This document shows, one piece after another, positions 1-6,634 of a stretch of DNA of 17,196 nt. The notes beneath the pieces are model-generated. The model saw only the letters and a list, made by a program, of their open reading frames with translations, was not told the DNA's origin and did no database searches. Source of the DNA: Claveliimonas sp963592205 (GTDB taxonomy: Bacteria > Bacillota > Clostridia > Lachnospirales > Lachnospiraceae); the NCBI GenBank assembly GCA_963592205.1, contig CAVAVU010000114.1:1-17196 (forward strand), written 5' to 3'. Every line of letters starts with the position of its first letter. Position 1 is the stretch's first letter. Both the position numbers and the translations under genes were made by a program.

Positions 1-14
1 CTTCCTGTATCATC

Positions 15-43
15 ATAATAGCATTAATTATTCTGTATGTCAA
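15..43 (-). promoter_or_regulatory. Consensus sigma-A promoter firing out of the left edge
   Basis: Reading leftward, TTGACA (38-43), a 17-bp spacer and TATTAT (15-20) form a near-perfect vegetative promoter. Transcription would start around position 8 and leave the window, so the driven gene is not visible. It lies just past the stop of the MazF-like gene, so the next leftward gene probably has its own transcription start. Confidence 0.6.
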
Positions 44-70
44 TAAAAATGAATGCACTTGCAATATATA

Positions 71-730
71 TTATTTCTCCTTAGAATGTACTGATACATC
101 AAGATAAACAATCTTTGCAGTTAGTTCTTTGATTTTTTTCTCTAAATCTGCTTTTTCAGTTTCCAATAAAGCATTAGCCTTTTCTGCTTCTAATTTATCT
201 GATTCTAATTGTGAAATCGCATTATTCTTTTCATGCATTACACGATTATATGTTGGAATTGCATTAAGAAGAACTGAATCAATGCGATCTAAAATCGAAT
301 TACTTACAGAACCATGCTTTGATATCACTCGTTCCTTGCTTATCCATCTTATAGAATCAATCTGAATACCTGTATTAACAGAAAAGCCATCTGCTATTGA
401 TGCATCAATAATACACGGAATTCCTTTTCCATATTTTTTAGAACTACATGGAGCAATCAATATGCTAAATTTATTTTGTTGCAACACGACTGCCGGATGA
501 GTATAGGATGGTTCATGTCCAAAATTTCCAGCACCTAAATCTACAAATACAATCGTTCCTCTTTTATAACCAATTGTGTTTGGAGTATCCGTATTTTTAC
601 TGGCGCAAAATCGATCCACATAATTAGTCCAGTGAGCCATTTCATATGTAGAATAATTTCTGGAAGAATCCGAAAAATTTGTTAAAGAATGTACATATAT
701 CGGATACAGAACCGAATCGTTCTTTCCCAA
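71..730 (-). CDS. MazF/PemK-like protein with C-terminal coiled coil
   Basis: A 219-residue protein whose centre (about residues 57-158) looks like the PemK/MazF toxin fold. It has RGTIVFVDLG, then a GHEP..THPAVVL stretch typical of the beta-barrel core, then IAPCSSKK, and later SKERVISKHGSVS followed by a terminal helix. Family members are usually mRNA-cleaving endoribonuclease toxins of type II toxin-antitoxin pairs. Residues about 165-208 are a Lys/Glu/Leu-rich heptad-like helix, an extension beyond the usual 110-120 residue toxin. No antitoxin gene is visible on either side. The start is uncertain: the only in-frame upstream start is TTG at 730 without a clear ribosome binding site, the first ATG is residue 31, and an upstream in-frame ATG is separated by a TAG. 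The base composition is more AT-rich than the metabolic genes to the right, which could mean acquired DNA. The fold is fairly sure; toxin activity is inference. Confidence 0.72.
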   Translation of the reverse strand: MGKNDSVLYPIYVHSLTNFSDSSRNYSTYEMAHWTNYVDRFCASKNTDTPNTIGYKRGTIVFVDLGAGNFGHEPSYTHPAVVLQQNKFSILIAPCSSKKYGKGIPCIIDASIADGFSVNTGIQIDSIRWISKERVISKHGSVSNSILDRIDSVLLNAIPTYNRVMHEKNNAISQLESDKLEAEKANALLETEKADLEKKIKELTAKIVYLDVSVHSKEK

Positions 731-887
731 TGTTCTTTTAGAATTCTACTGCTTAGATATTGTATCAACTATTGCTCGATTGATTGGAATCATGAAACTT
801 ACTATCTCCACTTTTCTCATTTGCATACATATTGCACCAAGTACAAATTTTTTATTAGTTTATATTGAACTAAGTCTGAAGGCTTCT

Positions 888-1484
888 TTACCCTGCACAT
901 TCCGCATTAATCAGATCTTCGCTGGCTTTCATTGCCTCCAGTGTCATCGTCAGAAGTTTCTCTAATTCCCAGCCAAGCTGATCTGCGCCACGCTGAATAA
1001 CTTCTCTGGAACATCCTGCTGCAAAACCTTTGCTCTTATATTTTTTCTTCAGAGACTTTAATTCCATATCCTTTGTACTCTTAGACGGACGCATCAGTGC
1101 TGCTGCCCAGATCAGTCCGGTCAATTCATCTGCTGCAAATAATACTTTTTCCATCTCATGTACGGGCTCTACATCAATTGTCGCACCGCATCCAACCGTA
1201 ATCCCATATCCATGAGATACCACACTATGGATGATATCCTCGCCCACGCCAGCTTCTCTCAGTATTTCCGGTGCTTTCAGGCAGTGTTCTTCCGGATATA
1301 ATTCAAAATCGATATCATGTAGAAGTCCTACAATTCCCCAGTATTCCGCATCATCGCCATATCCCAATTCATTCGCATACCATTTCATAACAGCTTCAAC
1401 CGTATATGCATGCTGGATATGGAATGGGTCCTTGTTGTATTTCTTTAATAACTGAACTGCATCTTCTCTTGCTATGTAACTCAT
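888..1484 (-). CDS. HD-domain metal-dependent hydrolase
   Basis: A 198-residue HD-superfamily protein. The metal-binding set is visible: His25 in FHIQHAYTVE, the His56-Asp57 doublet in GLLHDIDFE, His91 in VVSHGYG and Asp119 in FAADELTG. Such proteins are soluble phosphohydrolases acting on nucleotides or small phosphate esters; the substrate cannot be told from sequence. The start is the ATG at 1484, preceded by GGAGGAAAAGTGAA. Two TATAAT boxes lie upstream, next to an assembly gap, so it may be transcribed on its own. The gene ends 157 bp before the MazF-like start; no intrinsic terminator is evident between them. Confidence 0.85.
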   Translation of the reverse strand: MSYIAREDAVQLLKKYNKDPFHIQHAYTVEAVMKWYANELGYGDDAEYWGIVGLLHDIDFELYPEEHCLKAPEILREAGVGEDIIHSVVSHGYGITVGCGATIDVEPVHEMEKVLFAADELTGLIWAAALMRPSKSTKDMELKSLKKKYKSKGFAAGCSREVIQRGADQLGWELEKLLTMTLEAMKASEDLINAECAG

Positions 1485-1520
1485 TTCACTTTTCCTCCGT
1501 TTTGCATCTCACTAAGTATC

Positions 1521-1542
1521 ATTATAATTTCACTAAATTATA
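1521..1542 (-). promoter_or_regulatory. Paired TATAAT boxes upstream of the HD hydrolase
   Basis: Reading leftward, two exact TATAAT hexamers sit at 1537-1542 and 1521-1526, 10 bp apart, about 37-53 bp before the HD-protein ATG. Either could be a -10 box. The matching -35 positions fall at or inside the run of Ns, so the promoter cannot be completed from this sequence. Confidence 0.35.
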
Positions 1543-1545
1543 CAA

Positions 1546-1555
1546 NNNNNNNNNN
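1546..1555. other. Assembly gap (10 Ns)
   Basis: Ten undetermined bases, most likely a scaffold join of unknown true length. It cuts the 3' end of the ATPase gene to its right. Any reading frame running across it, and the adjacency of the HD hydrolase and the ATPase, is unreliable. Confidence 0.97.
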
Positions 1556-2763
1556 GCTTCTAACATCAGCTCTTCTTCGGTAATCTCAAGCTCTGTTCTT
1601 GCCACAAGCTGACGAACGATCTCCTGAAACTGCTTCTTGTCCGGCTTTCCAAAGAAGATTGTCACACCGAATCTTGCTACCAGTGACAGCTTCTCCTGTA
1701 CGGTATCGTTGGTGTGCAGTTCTTCGTCTCTGTCTTCCTTGTCCTTGAATGTCTCTTTGATCAGATGTCTGCGGTTGGATGTCGCATAGATCAATACATT
1801 ATCAGGCTTCTTCTCCAGTCCGCCTTCGATTACGGCCTTGAGATACTTATACTCGATTTCGAACTCCTCAAATGACAGATCATCCATATAGATGATGAAC
1901 TTGTAATTGCGATTCTTGATCTGCGCGATCACATCATTCAGATCCTGGAACTGATGCTTATACACTTCGATCATACGCAGCCCCTGATCATAATACTGAT
2001 TCAGGATAGCTTTGATGGAAGTGGATTTACCGGTTCCTGCATCACCAAACAGCAGACAGTTATTGGCTTTCTTGCCTTTGACAAATGCCTCTGTATTCTC
2101 GATCAGCTTCTTCTTTGCCATATCATATCCTACGAGATCATCCAGATGCACATGTGCGATCTTCGTGATCGGCACGATCTCTGCACCCAGCTCTGTATGC
2201 TCAATGCGAAATGCTTTGTGCAGACCGAATTTGCCCACACCGAATTCTTTATAAAATTGTGTAAGCACTGCCTTAAATTCTTCGATATCCTTTGACTCTG
2301 CCAGATGGATACTCAACTCACAGATACGGTCGCGGATTCTCTTATTAAATACACTACCGTGCGCGCCGTCCGCCTCAAAGCCTTTCAGCATAGACATACA
2401 GTCTACTTCCAATGCTTTTTCAAATTCTGTAAAATCATAATCATACAGTTCTTTGAAGATTGCAAAGTCATGTATTGCCACCTGATTCATGCTTCCGTCA
2501 ATCTCGCCCACGATCTCACAGGATGTACTGTAAGCATTCTCATCGCTTGCCAGCAGATAGGTCAGATAATCATGCCACAGATTACCGGTAAGACCATGGC
2601 TTACTGCAAGCTCCAGAATCTCATTGACACTGTCAAATAACAGACCTCTCAAGTCTTCTTTGTTATAATATTCATTGTCATAGTTTTCCATCAGGAAAGC
2701 CATATCATTCAGTACCTGCCCCTGTTCCATATGGCGGTACAGCATCAGTTCATTTACTCTCAT
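1556..2763 (-). CDS. DUF815-type AAA ATPase, 3' end lost in assembly gap
   Basis: About 402 residues are readable from the ATG at 2763 before the run of Ns. The first ~200 residues are helical with no known motif. An AAA-type ATPase domain follows: Walker A GDAGTGKST at 240-248, Walker B IYMDDLS near 291-297, a sensor-like TSNRR at 328-332 and VARFG at 363-367. This matches the DUF815 family of predicted ATP-binding proteins, whose client is not established. The true C-terminus, where the family normally continues with a small helical lid domain, is missing; residues read on the far side of the Ns are not trustworthy. The ribosome binding site is weak (AAGAAGAG). The gene starts 39 bp after the pheA stop on the same strand, so co-transcription with pheA is likely. 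Confidence 0.85.
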
Positions 2764-2802
2764 GTTCTACTCTTCTTTCTGTATTCTTATTACCAGCCTG
2801 TT

Positions 2803-3933
2803 CTAATAATTGCCAAGAATCTTCAGGCTCTTAGATTCTTCACGCAGTCCCCGGATCGCATTCTTAACAGCTGCATCTCCCATATTTCCTTCAAAATCTA
2901 CGAAGAAACGGTATTCCCAGGTCTTGCCTTCGATCGGACGTGACTCTATCTTGGTCATGTTCAGATCATTATAAATAAAATGTGACAGCAGATGATACAA
3001 AGATCCGCTTTCATGAGCCACCTCAAAACAAATGCTGATCTTCTGTGCTTTCTTCAGAAAGATCTTCTGATTGGTTACTACAATAAATCTGGTAGAGTTG
3101 TTGTGATTGTGATTGATCTTCTCTTCCAGAATCTTAAGTCCGTAGATCTCTGCTGCATGTTCACTGCAGATGGCAGCCTGTGTCGGATCATTTTCATTCA
3201 GGATCTTCTTCGCTGCTACGGCTGTATTAGCCGCACCGATCTGCTGCCAGCTTCCGTGACGATCCAGGAATTTGGAGCACTGCATCAGTGCCTGCGGATG
3301 CGAATATACACGCTCAATGCTTTCCAGTGTCGTATTCTCTGTTCCAACCAGATAATGATTGATCGGCAGAATCACCTCACCTACGATATAATTTTCAAAT
3401 TCTTCCAGCAGATCATACATCTCGCTGACCATACCTGCAGATGAATTCTCGATCGGAAGTACCGCAAAGTCCGCGGAACCTTCCTCAATTGCTTCCATAG
3501 CATCACGGAATGTCTGCACATGAAAGCTGTTCACATCTTTTGAAAAAAACTTATGCATGGCAGCCTGTGAATAGGCTCCGTCTGTCCCCTGAAATACTAC
3601 GCGTGAATTCTTCCAGTCCAACTCGTCTACGCCGATAAACGGCAGACGTCCCAGCGCCCCTTTCTTTGTAAGAAGCTGATACTGCAGCTTACGGCTCTGG
3701 CTCATCAGTTGCTCAAACAGTTCTGTCAGTCCCTTTTTATAAAATGGATCCTTTGCTTCTCTTGTCACCTGAGCTAACTTCTGCTGTTCTCTGTTCCGAT
3801 CAAAGACCTTCCTGCCTTCTTCTATCTTAATCTCGCCTACTTCTTCGCACACGGACATTCTTTCTTCGTACAGTTGTACGATCTGTGGATCAATGCGGTC
3901 CAGTTCATTTCTCAGTTCCTCTAACGATCTCAT
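2803..3933 (-). CDS. pheA: Bifunctional chorismate mutase / prephenate dehydratase
   Basis: This 376-residue P-protein converts chorismate to prephenate and then phenylpyruvate, the committed branch to phenylalanine. An AroQ-type mutase domain covers residues 1-90, with Arg8, Arg25, Lys36, Asp45, Arg48 and Glu49 at the spacing of the Escherichia coli active site. Prephenate dehydratase spans about 110-290, with the TRF catalytic motif at 281-283. A C-terminal ACT domain (about 297-372) carries ESRP at 330-333 and GSL at 310-312, the phenylalanine-sensing motifs, with Ser where many homologues have Ala. Feedback inhibition by phenylalanine is therefore expected. The start follows AAGGAG with a good spacing. 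It diverges from pyrB, and the DUF815 ATPase follows 39 bp downstream. I see no T-box or Phe-rich leader peptide upstream. Confidence 0.96.
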   Translation of the reverse strand: MRSLEELRNELDRIDPQIVQLYEERMSVCEEVGEIKIEEGRKVFDRNREQQKLAQVTREAKDPFYKKGLTELFEQLMSQSRKLQYQLLTKKGALGRLPFIGVDELDWKNSRVVFQGTDGAYSQAAMHKFFSKDVNSFHVQTFRDAMEAIEEGSADFAVLPIENSSAGMVSEMYDLLEEFENYIVGEVILPINHYLVGTENTTLESIERVYSHPQALMQCSKFLDRHGSWQQIGAANTAVAAKKILNENDPTQAAICSEHAAEIYGLKILEEKINHNHNNSTRFIVVTNQKIFLKKAQKISICFEVAHESGSLYHLLSHFIYNDLNMTKIESRPIEGKTWEYRFFVDFEGNMGDAAVKNAIRGLREESKSLKILGNY

Positions 3934-4017
3934 ATCGATCTCCTTTGTTCTATTTATTCAAATTCTTCAAAGCTTTTCTGGCTTTATGATCTCGTGTAAA
4001 AACACATACTATCGTTT

Positions 4018-4023
4018 ATTATA
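4018..4023 (-). promoter_or_regulatory. Candidate -10 box of pheA
   Basis: A leftward TATAAT lies about 85 bp before the pheA ATG. The hexamer expected 17 bp upstream (TGGATT) is a poor -35 box, so the promoter is only tentatively placed. Confidence 0.35.
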
Positions 4024-4079
4024 CAACAGCTCTATTTCAAAATCCAGATTACACCTTTCAAAAAATATATATCTTTTCA

Positions 4080-4108
4080 TTGAAAATTGACCTGGATTAG
4101 TATATTAT
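4080..4108 (+). promoter_or_regulatory. pyrB promoter
   Basis: TTGAAA (4080-4085), an exact 17-bp spacer and TATTAT (4103-4108) make a good sigma-A promoter. The start site would be near 4115, giving a roughly 105-nt leader before the pyrB ATG. Confidence 0.65.
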
Positions 4109-4131
4109 ATTAAAGAACTAGAGATCATTAA

Positions 4132-4161
4132 ATGCAAGAAGTTGTTCAGGAAGGAGGCTAA
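4132..4161 (+). CDS. Possible nine-codon leader peptide upstream of pyrB
   Basis: An ATG at 4132 opens a short frame, MQEVVQEGG, ending in TAA at 4159-4161. It lies about 17 nt after the predicted transcription start. Its codons cover most of the 5' arm of the terminator hairpin at 4136-4198, so a ribosome here would prevent that hairpin forming. No strong ribosome binding site precedes it (only AGAG-like bases), so translation is speculative. Confidence 0.3.
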   Translation: MQEVVQEGG

Positions 4162-4198
4162 CCGCACACAGATACTTTCCCGAAGGACTTCTTTTTTT
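4136..4198 (+). terminator. Intrinsic terminator in the pyrB leader (attenuator)
   Basis: The 5' arm 4136-4154 pairs with 4175-4193 over 19 positions, with two mismatches (4144/4185 and 4148/4181) and two G-T pairs. The loop is 20 nt and a run of seven T follows at 4192-4198. It lies between the pyrB promoter and the pyrB ribosome binding site, so it should control readthrough into pyrBI. The PyrR-binding consensus I know is not convincingly present: only the GGAGGCT end matches. Confidence 0.75.
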
Positions 4199-4219
4199 AA
4201 TTTTACCAAGGAGGTTGTT

Positions 4220-5137
4220 ATGAGACATTTGATGAGTCCGCTGGATTTCACAGTGGAAGAAATTGACAAATTGTTGGATCTTGCCAGTGATATTGAGGCA
4301 CATCCTGAAAAATACGCACATGCATGTGAAGGTAAGAAGTTAGCTACCTTATTTTACGAGCCGAGCACCCGCACCCGCCTCAGTCATGAAGCAGCAATGC
4401 TGAATCTGGGAGGGAGCGTACTTGGCTTTTCTTCTGCCGCTTCAAGCTCTGCTACAAAGGGCGAGACGGTAGCCGATACGATCCGCATGATCAGCTGCTT
4501 CGCAGACATCTGTGCAATGCGTCATCCTAAGGAAGGTGCAGCTCTCGTAGCCAGCGAATACTCTTCTATCCCGGTGATCAATGCCGGCGACGGTGGACAT
4601 CAGCACCCTACCCAGACACTGACAGACCTGATGACGATCCGTTCCCTGAAGGGCAGACTGGATCACATGAAGATCGGTCTCTGCGGCGACCTGAAATTCG
4701 GACGTACCGTACATTCCCTGATCCATGCACTGGTTCGTTATCCAGGCATCGAATTCGTCCTCATTTCCCCGGAAGAACTTCGTCTGCCAAGCTATATGCG
4801 CCAGGATGTACTGGACAAGAACAACATTCCATATCAGGAAGTAGTCCGTATGGAAGATGCACTGCCGGATCTTGACCTGCTCTATATGACCCGTGTACAG
4901 AAGGAACGTTTCTTCAATGAGGAAGATTATGTACGTATGAAAGACTTCTATATTCTGGATGCACAGAAGATGGAACTTGCCAAATCCGATATGCTGGTTC
5001 TTCACCCGCTGCCTCGTGTCAATGAGATTGCTGTGGAAGTGGATAAAGATCCGCGTGCCGCATATTTCAAACAGGTTCAATACGGCGTATATGCACGTAT
5101 GGCTCTGATTCTGACACTGTTAAATATCGAAGTATAG
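4220..5137 (+). CDS. pyrB: Aspartate carbamoyltransferase catalytic subunit
   Basis: A 305-residue cytosolic enzyme joining carbamoyl phosphate and aspartate to carbamoyl aspartate, the first committed step of pyrimidine synthesis. The carbamoyl-phosphate signature STRTR is at 49-53, Lys80 lies in the TKGET loop, HPTQ is at 129-132 and the HPLPR aspartate-site motif at 262-266. The length is normal for a chain that assembles as trimers in a c6r6 holoenzyme. I chose the ATG at 4220 because AAGGAGG precedes it at ideal spacing; a TTG-started extension to 4142 would run through the leader terminator. The stop TAG overlaps the pyrI ribosome binding site, so pyrB and pyrI are translationally linked. 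Transcription is probably controlled by the leader hairpin. Confidence 0.97.
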   Translation: MRHLMSPLDFTVEEIDKLLDLASDIEAHPEKYAHACEGKKLATLFYEPSTRTRLSHEAAMLNLGGSVLGFSSAASSSATKGETVADTIRMISCFADICAMRHPKEGAALVASEYSSIPVINAGDGGHQHPTQTLTDLMTIRSLKGRLDHMKIGLCGDLKFGRTVHSLIHALVRYPGIEFVLISPEELRLPSYMRQDVLDKNNIPYQEVVRMEDALPDLDLLYMTRVQKERFFNEEDYVRMKDFYILDAQKMELAKSDMLVLHPLPRVNEIAVEVDKDPRAAYFKQVQYGVYARMALILTLLNIEV

Positions 5138-5147
5138 GAGGCTCATC

Positions 5148-5615
5148 ATGGTAGAAAATACATTAAGCGTCGGCCGCATTTCCGAAGGATTCGTACTGGA
5201 TCACATCGAAGCCGGTAAAAGCATGGAAATTTATAAATATCTGAATCTGGATAAATTAGACTGCTGCGTTGCTATCATTAAGAACGCACGAAGCGGTAAA
5301 ATGGGTAAAAAAGACATTATGAAGATTGAGTGTCCGATCGACTTTATGGATCTTGATATCCTTGGTTTTATCGATCATAACATCACAGTCAACATCATTA
5401 AGGACCAACAGATTGTTGAAAAGAAAGCACTGCATCTTCCTAAGCAGATCTGTAACGTAATCCGTTGCAAGAATCCAAGATGCATCACATCAATCGAGCA
5501 TGAACTGTCTCACATCTTCGTACTGACTGATCCGGAGACCGAGACTTACCGCTGCAAATACTGCGAAGAGAAATACGATGGTCGTCTTCGCTCTAAGAAA
5601 ATGAAAGCAAAATAA
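5148..5615 (+). CDS. pyrI: Aspartate carbamoyltransferase regulatory subunit
   Basis: A 155-residue regulatory chain that binds nucleotides in its N-terminal domain and docks on PyrB through a C-terminal zinc domain, giving allosteric control by CTP/UTP and ATP. The four zinc ligands are Cys107, Cys112, Cys136 and Cys139, the same pattern as in the enterobacterial protein. The N-terminal allosteric half contains GRISEGFVLDHI and the KMGKKDIMKIE stretch. It begins 10 bp after pyrB, with TAGGAGG overlapping the pyrB stop. A perfect 14-bp palindrome starts inside the stop codon and a strong terminator follows. Confidence 0.97.
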   Translation: MVENTLSVGRISEGFVLDHIEAGKSMEIYKYLNLDKLDCCVAIIKNARSGKMGKKDIMKIECPIDFMDLDILGFIDHNITVNIIKDQQIVEKKALHLPKQICNVIRCKNPRCITSIEHELSHIFVLTDPETETYRCKYCEEKYDGRLRSKKMKAK

Positions 5616-5627
5616 AGTCCGGACTTT
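5614..5627. repeat. Perfect 14-bp palindrome at the pyrI stop codon
   Basis: AAAGTCCGGACTTT is its own reverse complement and begins within the TAA stop of pyrI. Together with the next base it resembles the P4-region sequence of the adjacent rnpB gene around 5998-6012. Function unknown. Confidence 0.6.
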
Positions 5628-5641
5628 CACCCTTTAGAAAC

Positions 5642-5659
5642 GTGCGCCGCTAGGCGCAC
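5642..5659. repeat. GC-rich hairpin between pyrI and its terminator
   Basis: GTGCGCC pairs perfectly with GGCGCAC around a GCTA loop. The bases after it on either strand are not a T-run, so it is not itself an intrinsic terminator. It may stabilise the pyrBI mRNA end or act as a pause element. Confidence 0.55.
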
Positions 5660-5664
5660 CTAAT

Positions 5665-5698
5665 AAAAAAAGATTGCGCAAAACGCGCAATCTTTTTT
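5665..5698. terminator. Bidirectional terminator between pyrI and rnpB
   Basis: A nine-bp perfect stem (5671-5679 with 5685-5693) and AAAAC loop are flanked by a run of A on the left and T on the right. It works as an intrinsic terminator in both directions and so separates the converging pyrBI and rnpB transcripts. Confidence 0.92.
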
Positions 5699-5700
5699 AC

Positions 5701-6070
5701 ATTCAAGTGGGTTCAAGCACAACGATAAGCCGGGTTATGTCGTTGAGTAATCATCTATCTAGACCTGCTGTTGCCAACAGGTTCAAGCAACCTACCTGAG
5801 AACCGGCGGGCCGCCGTATCTTCTCTTTTCGGTCTTGCTTCGGATGGGGTTTACATGTGCCCCTGCTGTTACCAGCAGGGCGGTAGTCTCTTAAGCTGCC
5901 TTTCCACCCTTACCTGATAAAATCAGGCGGTATATTTCTGTTGCACTGGCCTTGGAGTCACCTCCACCGGACGTTATCCGGCATCCTGCCCTGTGAAGCC
6001 CGGACTTTCCTCACCTGCAGCCTTTCGGCATTCGCAGCCGCGATTACTTGTCATACTTGAATCTCACGGT
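5701..6070 (-). ncRNA. rnpB: RNase P RNA (bacterial type A)
   Basis: The catalytic RNA that matures tRNA 5' ends. On the minus strand I read the conserved GAGGAAAGTCCGGGCTT near the 5' end, then GGTAAGGGTGGAAAGGC, AGAGACTACCG and, near the 3' end, ACATAACCCGGCTTA, which forms helix P4 with the first block. The ends are set by helix P1: ATTCAAGT (6055-6062) pairs with ACTTGAAT (5701-5708). The promoter upstream suggests the transcript begins near 6070. The terminator follows within a few bases of P1, so little 3' trimming is needed. The exact mature ends are estimates. Confidence 0.95.
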
Positions 6071-6075
6071 TTCTC

Positions 6076-6104
6076 ATTTTATCACATCTGACGTTCCCAT
6101 GCAA
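6076..6104 (-). promoter_or_regulatory. rnpB promoter
   Basis: Reading leftward, TTGCAT (6099-6104), a 17-bp spacer and TAAAAT (6076-6081) lie immediately downstream of the rnhA stop and about 7 bp before the expected rnpB 5' end. Confidence 0.7.
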
Positions 6105-6106
6105 GG

Positions 6107-6580
6107 TCAGATTCCTTCATCTGCAATCAGTTCATTTCCGTCTGCCGCTGTAGTCGCAAGCTCATCACACCGTTCATTCTGCGGATGACCTGCATGTCCT
6201 TTCACCCAGTTAAATGTGACCTGATGCGGTTCTTTCGCCTGAAGCAGTCTCTTCCAGAGATCCACATTCTTCACCGGTTCATTCTTACCGCGCTTCCAGC
6301 CCTTTTTGATCCATCCATCGATCCAGTGCTGATTAAATGCATTAACCACGTACTGGGAATCCGAATACAGGTCAATCTCACAAGGACGATTGAGTGCTTC
6401 GAGTCCTGCAATCACTGCCATCAACTCCATACGGTTATTGGTCGTCTTAATATAGCCCTGGGACAGTTCCTTGGTATGAAGTTCTCCCTTTGTATCCACA
6501 TACTCCAGAACCGTGCCATATCCACCTGGTCCATCCGGGTTGCCCCGTGCCGCTCCATCTGTATAAATCTTAACCTTCAT
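6107..6580 (-). CDS. rnhA: Ribonuclease HI
   Basis: A 157-residue endonuclease that cuts the RNA strand of RNA-DNA hybrids. The catalytic acids are Asp8 (YTDGA), Glu52 (NNRMELMA), Asp74 (YSDSQY) and Asp139 (NERCDELA), with His129 in WVKGHAGH, all spaced as in the Escherichia coli enzyme. The tryptophan-rich basic handle (HWIDGWIKKGWKRG) is present. The length is normal for the stand-alone bacterial form. It starts 54 bp after the metallo-hydrolase gene on the same strand, with a weak GAGAGG ribosome binding site, and is probably the last gene of the mog operon. The rnpB promoter begins right after its stop. Confidence 0.97.
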   Translation of the reverse strand: MKVKIYTDGAARGNPDGPGGYGTVLEYVDTKGELHTKELSQGYIKTTNNRMELMAVIAGLEALNRPCEIDLYSDSQYVVNAFNQHWIDGWIKKGWKRGKNEPVKNVDLWKRLLQAKEPHQVTFNWVKGHAGHPQNERCDELATTAADGNELIADEGI

Positions 6581-6634
6581 TTTTTAACCTCTCGCTTTTA
6601 TAATTCGTTGTATCATCTACAGACTCATCCCATA

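Noticed and set aside
845..885. TTAGTT/AACTAA hairpin after the HD gene as terminator
   Set aside because: On the minus strand it is followed by A-rich bases rather than a T-run, and the stem is only six AT-rich pairs.
3934..4017. T-box or Phe attenuator ahead of pheA
   Set aside because: The leader is too short for a T-box, lacks its conserved blocks, and has no phenylalanine-rich peptide or terminator.
4136..4160. PyrR binding site in the pyrB leader
   Set aside because: Only the final GGAGGCT agrees with the consensus; the first half does not match.
4142..4219. TTG-initiated 26-residue extension of PyrB
   Set aside because: It reads through the leader terminator, has no family similarity, and the ATG at 4220 has an ideal AAGGAGG.
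4442..5080. 212-residue leftward open frame opposite pyrB
   Set aside because: A shadow of the well-conserved pyrB coding sequence.
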